Source: Astrothelium macrocarpum
Taxonomy: Eukaryota; Ascomycota; Dothideomycetes; Trypetheliales; Trypetheliaceae
Assembly (NCBI GenBank): GCA_021030915.1
Contig: JAGEMR010000005.1
Span: 310,001 to 374,000 of the forward strand
DNA length: 64,000 nucleotides
Direction: 5' to 3'
Shown here: one piece after another, positions 11,751 to 22,141 of the stretch
How positions within the stretch are numbered: the stretch's first letter is position 1
How the letters are laid out: each line of letters starts with the position of its first letter
Notes under the pieces: model-generated
Seen by the model: only the letters and a program-made list of their open reading frames with translations
What the model was told of the DNA's origin: nothing
The model's database searches: none
Position numbers and translations under genes: made by a program

Positions 11751-12896
11751 AGCGGACTACAACAAGGCCTCGCGCAATGGTCGTCCAGCGGGTATGGGAT
11801 GATGAGAACACAGCGATCCAGTTTCTATGACTCGTTCGTGTTGACAGAAAGCGGGGCAAGTGTCGCAAAGGTCGAAGATATAAAAAGCTTACGTAGAAAA
11901 GGCAGTCATGGGCTTTGTGGTGAAGCTTTGGGAATTTTGGTAGGACAGATCAGCTAAGGATCTTCTCCAAATCTGGATTAGCGTCCGTTCGCCCACGACC
12001 CTTCACTGACTTTGGCATCACCTTGCCCAGCTCTTCTCTCCCCTACACATCATCGACAGATGATCACACGCCAGTAAAATATACTACATCGACAACCATA
12101 AGCGTTCATCTTATGGCTGCTTTCGCACTAGGCGAAGAGTAAAGCACCCATGGCTGGGCGCCTGATTTCGAAGGGTCATTTCGACTCTCAGGAGAATTCA
12201 GGAATCAGCAGAGGTTACATGCTATCATTTTATCCCTTTATGCAAGTCCCAAGCATATTTTTCTTTGATGGGATGTCTTTGGATTGGAATGATAACTTTG
12301 TAATAGCCTTCATTTCGAATAGTATCTCTGATATTGAAATCAATAATGTTTCGTTACTCATTTCTCAAGTACACATTGCGTCCTGCGTAAAGTAAACGGA
12401 ATAAAGCTTTGATGCACTACATCTTCCTTATCGTTGCCGTGGGTTGTGGTGCCAATCGGAAAATTTGGTCCAGGCAAGATTATTCAGCTAAATATGCTCA
12501 ATCAAACCACAATACCTCTATTAGGAGCGAAAACTGCCTCGATAACTGCTGAAGGGATACGGGTCAGCTTGCGACTTGTCTGAGAAAGGAACTTGAGCTC
12601 CTTGACTTATCTACAAATGACTTGACCGTATTGTGCGACCCATCGTTCAATGGTATTGACCTCATTATCACAACATTGTGTCAGGGGTGGCTATGACACA
12701 TTTTCCAGCTGTCAACAATCGCAATTTATTGCTCCTGGCCTTTTCTGCCGCAGAAGAGTTTCGATCAAAGTCGACAAGAGAGAGGCCCTCAACGGAAATG
12801 ACGACAATAGCCAAGAGGTCTTTAAAACCAGCGTTCGCTTTCCAGACTTCGCTCTCCAGATTTCTTCCATTCCCAATACATTTTTTCATATTCAAA
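11751..12896. other. Intergenic, divergent promoters
   Basis: About 1.15 kb between the SEC23 and PHD-gene starts. An in-frame open stretch (12678-12896) precedes the PHD gene start, but its translation is hydrophobic and low in conserved features, so I treat it as leader. Confidence 0.55.
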
Positions 12897-14353
12897 ATGC
12901 CTTACGACATCGACCTAGATTACGAAGTCCCAGGCAAGGGCTTGTCCAACGGAGGTCTAACTTTTCAACACATTGCTCGCCTCAAAGCAGCAATGTACAC
13001 TGCTGAAAGCCCCTATAGCCCCGATCACCATATAGCTTGCTGTCATTTACCAAGCTTAAGCCCGCTGGCGGGCTGGAACAATGAGAAAGCGCCGGAAAAT
13101 AGCCAAGGCAAGTCAAACTTTAATGGGCCTACCCCGAATCATTTTCGTTGCTAATCATCGTGAAGGTGTAGTAGAGAAGCCGTCTTCCAAGAGCAATGGT
13201 GGCCAGCCAAAAGAGCAGGTCACTGTCGAGCCGGCCATGGTTGAGCAAAGTGAGTTGTCTTTTTAACGAGGTCATCCAAGCTCGTTGTTTGCTGAGAATT
13301 GCCATAGCAGGAAACACCGAGACACCCGAGAACAGGTACAACTGCTCCTGTGGCCGCCAGGACGCGGAGAGCCTGGAAATGGTGCAGTGCGAATACTGCA
13401 ACAAATGGCTGCACGTAGAGTGCGCTCCGGGCTCTGCGGAGGCCATCGCTCAAGGTAAGATGAGGGGCCCGTGGATGTGTTTTTGACAGCTCACCGATCA
13501 TACAATAGACCAGCCATATTCCTGCAAATCCTGCCATGGTCAGGCCGGAAGAACGGGGAATGAGGCATCCCTCAGGGGGGCCATCCCACCGTCAAGCCCA
13601 ACTCCTTCTCCTAAGAAGGGCGGCAAGGCAGGCAGCTGGTCAGACGACGAGAACGCCGAGTGCCTCAGTTACATGAGGCAGGTCGTCAATGATCAGGTGG
13701 CCTCCAGCGTGGATGAGAAATACCAGCAAGTCTCTCGCATGCTCCAGCAAGACGGCTACGCTAGGATTCCCAGTGCCGTTAAGAACCAATCCTCCCGCTA
13801 TTTACGTCAACAAGGTGTAGACGAAAGAAGGGATCCAGATTCCAAAAACCTCACGGCATCTTCGCAGAAGAAGAGGAAGGCCACGCAGGCCGAGGACGAT
13901 CTTGGGGAACCCCAGCCAAAAAAGCGGACAAAGACAGGACCGAAAGGAAAGCCTTCTCCTGTTCTAGAAGATGAAAATGACTGCAAGAGCGAGGGGGAAA
14001 ATAAGGACGAAATAAATGGGAAAGAAGAGGCCGGGAAGAGCCCCAATGACAGAAACACTCACGCTAGAGCATCTGCTCAAATTGATAATGACGAAGCAAT
14101 AGCTCGTCAATTGCATGAGGAACTCAATGGTCGGCCAACGCGTTTGCGGAGGGGTACCTACTCCTGGACGTCGGAGGGTCGGCAAAGCACGTCAACCATC
14201 GCATTAAGCCAACGCTGGACGCTCGATCTTGGCTGCGATTGTGAACTTTCGCAACTTTACTCTTTTTCTGTTTTCTGCGACAAAGCTCTTTCATTATGGA
14301 GTCCACTATGGATATCGACATGGATATTGACATGGACGTCGATCTCGACATGA
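12897..14353 (+). CDS. PHD-finger protein
   Basis: Exons 12897-13107, 13172-13249, 13311-13454 and 13509-14353 (425 aa); frame is kept at every junction. The first intron is of GC-AG type (donor AG/GCAAGT, branch-like CTAAT, acceptor TAG). The PHD finger spans exons 3 and 4: CSCGRQDAESLEMVQCEYC, HVEC, then CKSC, giving the C4-H-C3 zinc ligands that usually read histone H3 tails. A Lys/Arg/Glu-rich, probably nuclear, tail follows (KKRKATQAEDD, PKKRTKTGPKGKPSP). The last 60 or so residues look unlike protein, and the stop lies 58 bp inside the next gene, so the true C-terminus may end earlier through an unseen intron. Histone target and complex are unknown. Confidence 0.8.
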
Positions 14354-15717
14354 ACCCATTCGAAGCTTCCCAACCGCCGCAGACCAACGGAATCACCCAA
14401 AATAGCACCTCCTCAGATCCCACAATCGCTGATGCAGCGCCCGAAAAAATTCACTTCCGTGGGCTTGATGAACTCACTACCTCTAATATTAAGGATTACA
14501 TCTCAGAATACTACCCTTCGGACGACTTTGTTCGCGTCGAATGGATTGACGACACCTCTGCCAACATGGTCTACAAAACCTCCGAATCCGCCCTCGCTGC
14601 ACTCAATTCTCTCTCAGATATTGCCGAATCCGACCTCCAAGCCATACATTTACTACAGTTACGCAGATCAAAACCTGTCCTCTCACATCCTCACACAGAG
14701 CTGCAAGTACGGCAAGCCATAGTGACCGACATCAAGAAACCCCGCGCACGTGAAGCCAGCCGCTTTTACCTCCTACACCCAGATCAAGATCCCGGCGAGC
14801 GCAACAATCGTCGAGGACGAGGAGGCAAAGCATCTGGCGACCGTGGCGACTATAAACGACGGCGCTTTGACGACCGCGAAAATGCGCGCAGGCAGGAAGG
14901 CGATGGATTCGATGCCAGCATGTACGATGACGAAGGCGGACACACACAAGACGAAACCGAGCACCGAAACGGACGACAACAAAGACGACGAGTCCGCTTT
15001 GGCGCGGGCGATGACCTCCTTGCCGACCGCGGTGTTGACGGTCGCCTACGCGGACGCAGCGCCTCGCCCGTGCGCGACGGCGACGGCACCATGGGTTTCG
15101 AAGACGACGGCCCCAGCCGCCGCTCCCTCCGACAGCGCAGCGAAACGCCTCCCTCAGGCCGACGACCTCCCTCATCCAAACTCGCTCCTCGCAACGCCGG
15201 TCGCGAGCTGCTCGCCCACGATCCGCCCGCTACAGCGCTGCTGAAATCGCCGTCCAACGGCATCAAGGAGCTGCTGCCCGACAAGACTGCCTCTCCGCGA
15301 CGCCCGCGCGAGCTGTTCCCTCATCGCACAGACAAGAGCAATCACCGCCGGTCCGACGCGCTCGATGCTGAGGAGCAGGCTGATCTGAGCAGCCGCATTA
15401 CAGGGGTGCCCGCCTCATACGGACGACTCAAATCCGACGACATGCAGTCGTCTTCCAATAGCCACAGCTCACTTCTGCAAGGCGACCAGGGATTTGCGAT
15501 TCGTGGCCAGGACCCTGGGATCCAGATTCGGGGGAACGCTGCGGAGGAGGCAGGCTTTGTGATACGAGGCGCGGCGCAGGAGCAACAGGAACAGCAGGAG
15601 GGGTTGGTGAAGGAACTGTTTCCGATGAAGGCGGGCAATGCGGGAAAGGAGTTGCTGGGAGAGAAGATCAAGGGGCGAGGTGGACCGAGGAGGAAGGCAG
15701 AGGATATGTATTTCTGA
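14296..15717 (+). CDS. NCBP3-like cap-binding protein with repeated short motifs
   Basis: Single exon, 473 aa. Residues 1-20 are a Met-Asp/Ile-Asp run. Residues about 50-130 match the RRM-like domain of nuclear cap-binding subunit 3: IHFRGLDELTTSNIKDYI, then VEWIDDTSANMVY. In animals NCBP3 works with NCBP1 and the mRNA-export machinery; the role in fungi is inferred from the domain. The rest is disordered and Arg/Asp/Ser-rich. The C-terminal third carries five copies of a [RK]EL[LF] motif (residues 302-308, 323-330, 336-344, 438-445, 450-457) and three of a hydrophobic-x-Ile-Arg-Gly motif (400-404, 409-413, 421-425). The start overlaps the 3' end of the upstream PHD gene on the same strand. 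ATG choice: first ATG, immediately before the acidic start. Confidence 0.82.
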   Translation: MESTMDIDMDIDMDVDLDMNPFEASQPPQTNGITQNSTSSDPTIADAAPEKIHFRGLDELTTSNIKDYISEYYPSDDFVRVEWIDDTSANMVYKTSESALAALNSLSDIAESDLQAIHLLQLRRSKPVLSHPHTELQVRQAIVTDIKKPRAREASRFYLLHPDQDPGERNNRRGRGGKASGDRGDYKRRRFDDRENARRQEGDGFDASMYDDEGGHTQDETEHRNGRQQRRRVRFGAGDDLLADRGVDGRLRGRSASPVRDGDGTMGFEDDGPSRRSLRQRSETPPSGRRPPSSKLAPRNAGRELLAHDPPATALLKSPSNGIKELLPDKTASPRRPRELFPHRTDKSNHRRSDALDAEEQADLSSRITGVPASYGRLKSDDMQSSSNSHSSLLQGDQGFAIRGQDPGIQIRGNAAEEAGFVIRGAAQEQQEQQEGLVKELFPMKAGNAGKELLGEKIKGRGGPRRKAEDMYF

Positions 15718-16021
15718 GAGACTGGGGAGGTAGAGAACGTGCATTTTTTTATTGGGACGAAGGGACACGCTTGTGGCATTCTGAGCATTACTAAAACGGG
15801 GGGCTTTAGTTGATGACTTGCGCGAGCGGACAGCTCATTTGCTTTTAGCAAGGTGTTGTGGTTGATTTTTGTTCTCTTCTGCCCTTTCTCGGATGGCTTC
15901 TGCTTTCGTTTGCTAATGAAACTGGGACATGAGCCATCATTTGGCGGCATTCTAATCTCCTAACACATGGCGAGATTTGATGGCAACCGAAGCGGATTGT
16001 CTATATAGCTCAATAGAAGAC
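15718..16021. other. Short intergenic spacer
   Basis: 304 bp between the convergent NCBP3-like and DUF1857 stops. No gene seen. Confidence 0.6.
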
Positions 16022-16569
16022 TTATTCGATCCTCCCATCTTTGACCATTTCTCTGATGGCCTGTATTAACGAATCTACTGCGGTCTTTGCACCTTTGCGA
16101 TAAAAGCCACGGGTCTCTTCCGCCTTTTCAGGTTCGACATCGCGGTATTCAAAGGTGTAGGTCATGTTCAAATCCGTATCACCCCCAGTCTCACCAAAAG
16201 AAATGGTATTCGTTATGGTAGCTCCATTGTCTCGAACAAAGTCCACCTGAAAGCACCCCAATCAGTCTTGCCGTATCTTTTGAAAAGCAATATCGAGATT
16301 ACACATGCCTTTGTAGGTTCATAAAGTCGGCAAGTCTCCCTTGCCGAACCACTCTCGCCTCTGAAATTGGACTTGAAGTGAGCAATCCTCACGACTTCTC
16401 GCCCATCATCGCGCTCTTCGAGGACGTCAGTGCTCCCGATAGCGCTAACGAATTCCTGCGCGAAGCGAACTTTGCGCTGCAGACCCTTCCAGACCTGGCT
16501 TTCCGTGAGGACGGGCTCGACGCCAGAAGGGTTGATGGGCGCGGTGTAGGCAACGTGGATGTTCACCAT
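16022..16569 (-). CDS. DUF1857 (SRPBCC-fold) protein
   Basis: Exons on the minus strand: 16309-16569 and 16022-16246 (161 aa). The 62-bp intron is of GC-AG type (AAAG/GCATGT ... TTTCAG), in phase 0, and joins RLYEPTK to VDFVRDNGATITNTISFG, the expected DUF1857 continuity. Unspliced, the frame would end in an unrelated tail, so the GC donor is needed. N-terminus MVNIHVAYTAPINPSG and WKGLQRKVRFAQEFV are typical of this fungal and bacterial family, which has a START/SRPBCC-like ligand-binding fold; relatives appear near some secondary-metabolite clusters. No such cluster is visible here. Substrate and role are unknown. Confidence 0.85.
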
Positions 16570-19500
16570 TTTCTCGAGATGGCAACACGCCTATCAAGGA
16601 CAGTAACTGAGTGGAAGATCAAATCGGTCCGAATCCTACGAGCAGAATGACTCGGCAACTTTTTGTAATCCTCAAGTGTGAGATGACAGCTACGTTGAAT
16701 GATTTTTAGGACGCTCAGCCGTCTAAAATCGTCTTCTGATTTGCCCCGCGACAAGTGGATTTCATCATAGTTGATTGTGGCTGGCAATCAGCACTACCGT
16801 ACGGAGACCGCAACCGTAGTCCGTTTCTTGAACATGTTTGGCTTTCGTCCTTGTTCGCATATCCAATGCGAAATCTTCTTGGATGCAAAGATGCGGATTA
16901 AACGAGTGGGTTTTTTTTTTTACTTCTCGCGAAATGAGTGTAAAATGCATCGAATGCTCCAGACCATCCTCGCCGAAAGCCTCGTTACTGCGCATTGTGT
17001 TGTTAATGCACGTTTTGGGGTATGCTAGTTTCTAAGCTTTGGTTGTTGCGCCAGGGGTCGGAGTGCATCATCGTCCACATGAAGGCTCTGGCTGCATGTG
17101 CTGTAAACTCTAAGAATGCTTCCCAAGCCATTCTCAAGATAGTTAGACAGTCCCTTCATGCGAGATGCAGGAGAAAAACGCCCAGACTCTGACAATTATG
17201 CAACGATCCAAAATGTGTCGCTGGAAAAGTGAAACGGATTAAATGGTTTATTCGTTGTGTAATTTTTGGGTTTCAGAAAGACTGATCAGCTATTGTTTCT
17301 AAAAGAATGTACAAATGGGAGTATCGAAACAACTTTTGCCTCCTTTGTCTGCCCTGGCAATAGTAAAATGAGGCAAGTGGATGAGCCTTGTGGGAGTAAA
17401 TTCAAGTCGCCGCTATAGGCTTCACCAGCAAGTTTCTATACGCTTTGATTCAAATCAGTAGTGCTTGTAACCTTTGTTCCTTTTCAAACAGCTGCGAACA
17501 CGGCGGAAGACCTGCCAGCTCCACGCCATGAGCCACATTGTGATTCGTGTCGAGGCTCTGCGGCAGCCAAAGATCGAACGGTTTGTAACTAGCATCTTGA
17601 AGGATTCAATGTCATCCCACTCTAGCGGCTGCCTTTGCTCGCAGTTCGTTGATCAAAATCAGCTCTGCAGATTGGTAACTGAGATCTACGAGCATATTTC
17701 CCGGCCGCGTAGATGATAAGGATAGCATTAGCTGAATCGTGCATCTGCTGCCAAGCTCGCGTTCTGAGAACATTGCATACATTTACCCTAGGGACATGGT
17801 AATATAAGAGTCATCTTGTAGAAAAGAGGAATGATCTTCTTCAGCCACGGCTTGGATGTACTAAATGCATCCATGTTTCGGAATTGCTTTTTTGGCGGCT
17901 TATTTCCGACAGCTAACTTGGAGAAGCTGGCAATTACCACATATGCTCATGGCAATCATCGAACAAGCGGGTTACTTGCTTTGGTAGGCGCCGGGCCTTA
18001 TAATCTATTACCGAGGGCCGACGCCCGTTTCCAAAAATCCCTTCGAGAATATAATGGTGTGAACTTAATTGTCGGGGTTGGACCTACGAGGAGGCAGTAA
18101 GTCTTGGCGGCGGAATCAAGACAATCCGACCCGGCATTCTGGTAACGGTGGACGCCGAGCCATCTGAAATCCATCTCTTAGAGTACCGACGAGGGGATAA
18201 AGTTTTTGCAGGTACCATGCTTCCAGCAAGCTTGTTATTTGCGCACGGTCTTATAATGTATCAGCAAATCTTATGAGAAGATGAGAAAGTCTCCCACAAA
18301 TCGGACGACAGGGATTTGGAATCCGTAAGCGAGAAATGTATGTGAAATCCGCTTTCACACATGGCCGCTTTGACGATTGGAGAGGATCGACGGAAGATCA
18401 GCGGGGTGGAGCGGAATGCGGAAATGTCTCGGTTTACGTTTGCAGTCTTCGCTGTGATGGTCAAGGCCTCATCGAAATCTTTATCCTGGCATTGTTAGAT
18501 ACTCGAGTCGTGCATTTCTTACGCAATGGTGATCGTCATGTAGCCCCATGTCCACATGCATTCACAGGCAAAAGAGGCAGAAATTCCGTGGAAAGTGATG
18601 AACCTCATCTCGGGCAATGGGTTCAGACCTGCTGATCGTTTGCTCCTTTGATGTTCCGGCTTCGCATTAATTAGACGCCAGACCTGCAGAACAAAGCAGA
18701 CCACTTCAGAGCACAGATCCATGTCCGTCTCTGCGCACGAGCGCATGCTCCGGACGGGGTTGAGCCTCTTTGTAACTTGAATGGTCGCGGAGGTCCTGTT
18801 CACTAGACCGCTGGTTCATCAAAACCATGAGACGCCTTTCCTATACAGAGATGTAACTCTTCTACGGAGTGTGGGTTTTGGAGTGATTATTAAACCATGT
18901 GCGAGACCGGCATCGTATTTCCGAATTCTCATTATAGTATGACAAGACTATAGACAAGGAAGCTTGGGGTAATCCCAGTTCACCAGGAGCACAAACAACG
19001 ATGCCCATGTCGTACATCGAAAGTCATCCATCTGCCAGTGGTTGGCCAGGTCTTATCTCCCTTCTCCCGAAGCGGCTAAGTCGGAGCGTTGCGAGGTGCA
19101 TGGCGGCCACGTGGGTGTTACCGGGGATGATCGCCGTTCCATCCCGTGAATACAAGGAGCCGCCAATGCCTGCAGCCTTCCTCACACCTGCACATTCGGC
19201 GACCTACAGAATGGTAAGTTTGTGGGAAGAGATCGCGCTATTGAGCACTAGCCACTGCTTCACTGTAAGGAAAGCTGACATGTCTCGGTCGAACGATTGT
19301 GATGCGGCAGCTCTTACCGTAATTAAAGTCATGTCAGCCACGGGCTAATCGTTTCGGTTTTCCATACGCCTTGTCCAGTTAGACCGGAAGTCGGACTGCT
19401 CAAGCTGCATGATGCAAGCCCCGCAACATTGGAGTCGGCTCACTCAACAACACACAAGCCAGAGCGAAAAGCCAATCGTGTGTAATAGATCTCAGTCCAA

Positions 19501-22141
19501 AGCGCAAGCCGGGAATTGCGGCAAAATCTGTGGGAAGCTTCACTCGCCGCGAAAGGCGCTGGAAATGCATGCCAGCAAAGAAGCTTAATTTGCTCTGGTC
19601 TGCCCCTATTTCAATAAACGTATGGTCGTTTTCTGAAGAGTAGTTTGCTCCTTAAGCACGCAGCATCTGACGTGTCAGAAATAGGAAAAAAATGCCGATG
19701 AAAATAACCGAACGTCAGCCTTCCACAAGTCTCCGTGCTTTAAAGCATCCAGCACCAGTACTTCCCTTTCTAACGTAAGCGAAACAGCAGTGGGCTTCTG
19801 GCGGTCTACACAGTAAATTACCGCACGTGCACAAATTCGGGGTTCGCAGGTGAATTCAACCAGGATCGCGCTTTTCTAGGTGGAGCCATATTAAGGGATT
19901 GGTCTCTCGTAAGGGTGCCTGTGTGGTCTGATCTCTGCAACCAGTGTGCATTGCTTTGGTCACGCTTCAGTGACAATCCTTTTGCTAAACCCTGCGTTTC
20001 AACTCATGCTTGGCATGCCAGCTTGGTAAATGAGTTGTCAGGTGATTTTGCAAGGCGAAAGGGAGAGTTTTTATTTGTTGTCAGGAGGAATAGGGGCGTG
20101 TGTTTTTGTGCGCGCCTCGGAGATACCTTAAAGCCTTCCTCGGGATCAGGATTGTGGCAACCACGTGGGTGATGTGCGCCACATTTGCACCCTTTAGGGC
20201 TCCACAATCATATCATATTACGAAACCGGTCAAAAACAAATATGTCGAACCTTATTGGTTCGGGTTTCAAGCAAGCTCCTGCAATCATGTAATGACATGA
20301 TGCGGTGTGAAATTGCTTCCTTTGATAAGCTGCAAATGGTAGAGATTCTCGTGTGCGTGTTGTCAGCGACGCGCGCTCAGCCAGCCAGCGACAGTGTGTA
20401 GACGCAGAGTAATACTGTCTGCCTTGTCATTGTCTCGATCCAGTACTATGGACAAGAGATAGATAGTGGTAGCCTTTCAAAAACATTGCTCAGTTTGAAA
20501 GATCTGCGGACTTGATCGGCTAGACCAGGCAATTCTGATGGCTGGATGATATGTAGAACGGGACGGAAGCGGAACCCGGATACAATAGATGGACTGATGG
20601 GAACGTTCCTTTCGGCGACGCGCATGCGTCGCGTGGCTCAAATCGTCCCCAGAGGTGATTACCAACAAACTGTCTGTGAAACCGGTCGAGATGCTTCCAC
20701 GTGGGCAAATGACATGGCCGAATGTTTCAAGAGCCGCGGGGTGGAAAAAAAGGGGGTTTCGAAGAAGAAGCGTGGAAGGGGAGGCGTTGGCAAGTTTTTG
20801 GCTTGGGGGGCCCCTGGCGAGATTTCTCTCGTCATCGCGTTTTGCGATCTCGCGAATTCCACGTGTGCTTTCCGGCGCCAGCAGTACCCGCCTTGCCACA
20901 GCCGGGCAATCACCCCGTTCCGCCACGCTGCCCAACCACGGCCTGGCGGGTGCGGCAAGCCGAAGGTTTGCGGCCAGCGGCTCGTCAGGCAACAGAGATG
21001 CGTGCGGACAGCGCTTCTCACGGCATTTGCGCCCGTAGCATTATTCGCGCGCTTGTCTGTGGAGTGAGGCAGCTCGGCGAGAGGGGCGCAGCGGGGCAAC
21101 CAAAAGGGCTAGGACGAACCCGAGTCAAGCAAGTGAAACGCATGCATTTGCCGGCGGCGGCCGTGCGCAATGGCAGCACATGGCGGCATGGTTGCTACAG
21201 TGCGCGCGCTCAACGGATTCGGCGGTGCAAAGTCTCGGCTTGACGCACGGCATGCCGCAGCGAGCAGGCTCGGTTCCGGCTGGGCCACTCAGCGGCTCGA
21301 TCGGTGCCAGCCGCCAACGCCCACGCTCAACACCACGCTGCGACCGGGGTCGCTCGTGTGGGTCCACATGGCTTCCATCATCTCACGCTTCGCCCGCAGC
21401 TTCCATGCCCGTCCCTGCCTAGCCCGCCAGCAAGCCCCTGCCACTCTGCTCGCCCTCGCCAGTCTGACATGTTTAGCAGCCCACCGCTGCCCTACCTTAT
21501 GTCGCAGCCTGGGCCGGCAATATACCTGCCCTGGCTCCCTCGAACACCCGTTTAGCCCTCTTCCAGTGTGCTGGACGACCTATCCACCTTCTCTCTTGCG
21601 CACCGTCTCTGCCCACCCCTCGACTTTCCTTTTCTTACCGTGCCCGAGCCTTCAGCCTGCCCACCCTCCACACCGGCTGCAACTCTTGAGCCCACTGCTA
21701 TCCTGTCGGCGAGCTGCGCTAAGCTTCTGCTCCCCTGCGCCATCACTCGGACGAGACACTTAGGCAGTTACCTTCAGTCGTCGTTATCTCTTCACTAATC
21801 TTTTTTTGCCCATTCCCCTGCGTGCGTGTGTGCGCGTGTGTGTGTGCGCTCGGTCAGCCTTGACAGGCACGGAAAAGCACGTGAGAAAAACAGCAAATAC
21901 CGGGTACGAGTTCACAGCCGTACGACCAACGACGCAAGGTAATCTGGATTCTGTATTGTTGTCTCAGCACGCACCCCAACGGTTGTAGCTCAAGTCTGAT
22001 CCAGAGCTGGCGCCCATTCAAGTGGACGTCAACCCGTTTGACGAAAAATTCTTCGAAATTCCACCAGACAGCTCCTTTCATATTCTAGAGGACGACGCCC
22101 CATTGAAACCGGTCAGCGGGAAAGCCCTAAGGAGAAACAAA
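16570..22141. other. 5.5-kb gene-poor region upstream of flbA
   Basis: I cannot support a gene here. The left part (to about 20300) is mixed-composition DNA with short frames only. A frame at 17831-18100 and a following open stretch to about 18275 give plausible-looking peptides but no recognisable domain. The right part (about 20550-21800) is GC-rich with many overlapping frames on both strands, then strongly C/T-rich, as in long fungal 5' leaders. It contains an 11-base T run (16911-16921) and a GT-rich tract. From 21989 the frame of flbA is open. The stretch probably combines the flbA promoter and a long leader with non-coding or decayed sequence. Confidence 0.5.
21821..21848 (+). repeat. 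GT/GC dinucleotide-rich tract
   Basis: Imperfect microsatellite of alternating G and T/C (GTGTGTG cores broken by GCGC) about 300 bp upstream of the first flbA ATG. Alternating purine-pyrimidine DNA of this kind can adopt Z-DNA and is often polymorphic. Confidence 0.7.

Noticed and set aside
12678..12896. Upstream in-frame extension of the PHD gene
   Set aside because: Hydrophobic, unlike the rest of the protein; the ATG at 12897 has a better AAAATG context.
20546..21763. Several long overlapping frames (20546-21067, 20722-21243, 21170-21763 plus; 20477-20992, 20659-21099 minus)
   Set aside because: Frames are open in many registers at once because the DNA is GC-rich; none shows a domain and their translations disagree with codon bias of nearby genes. 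More likely promoter and leader of flbA.
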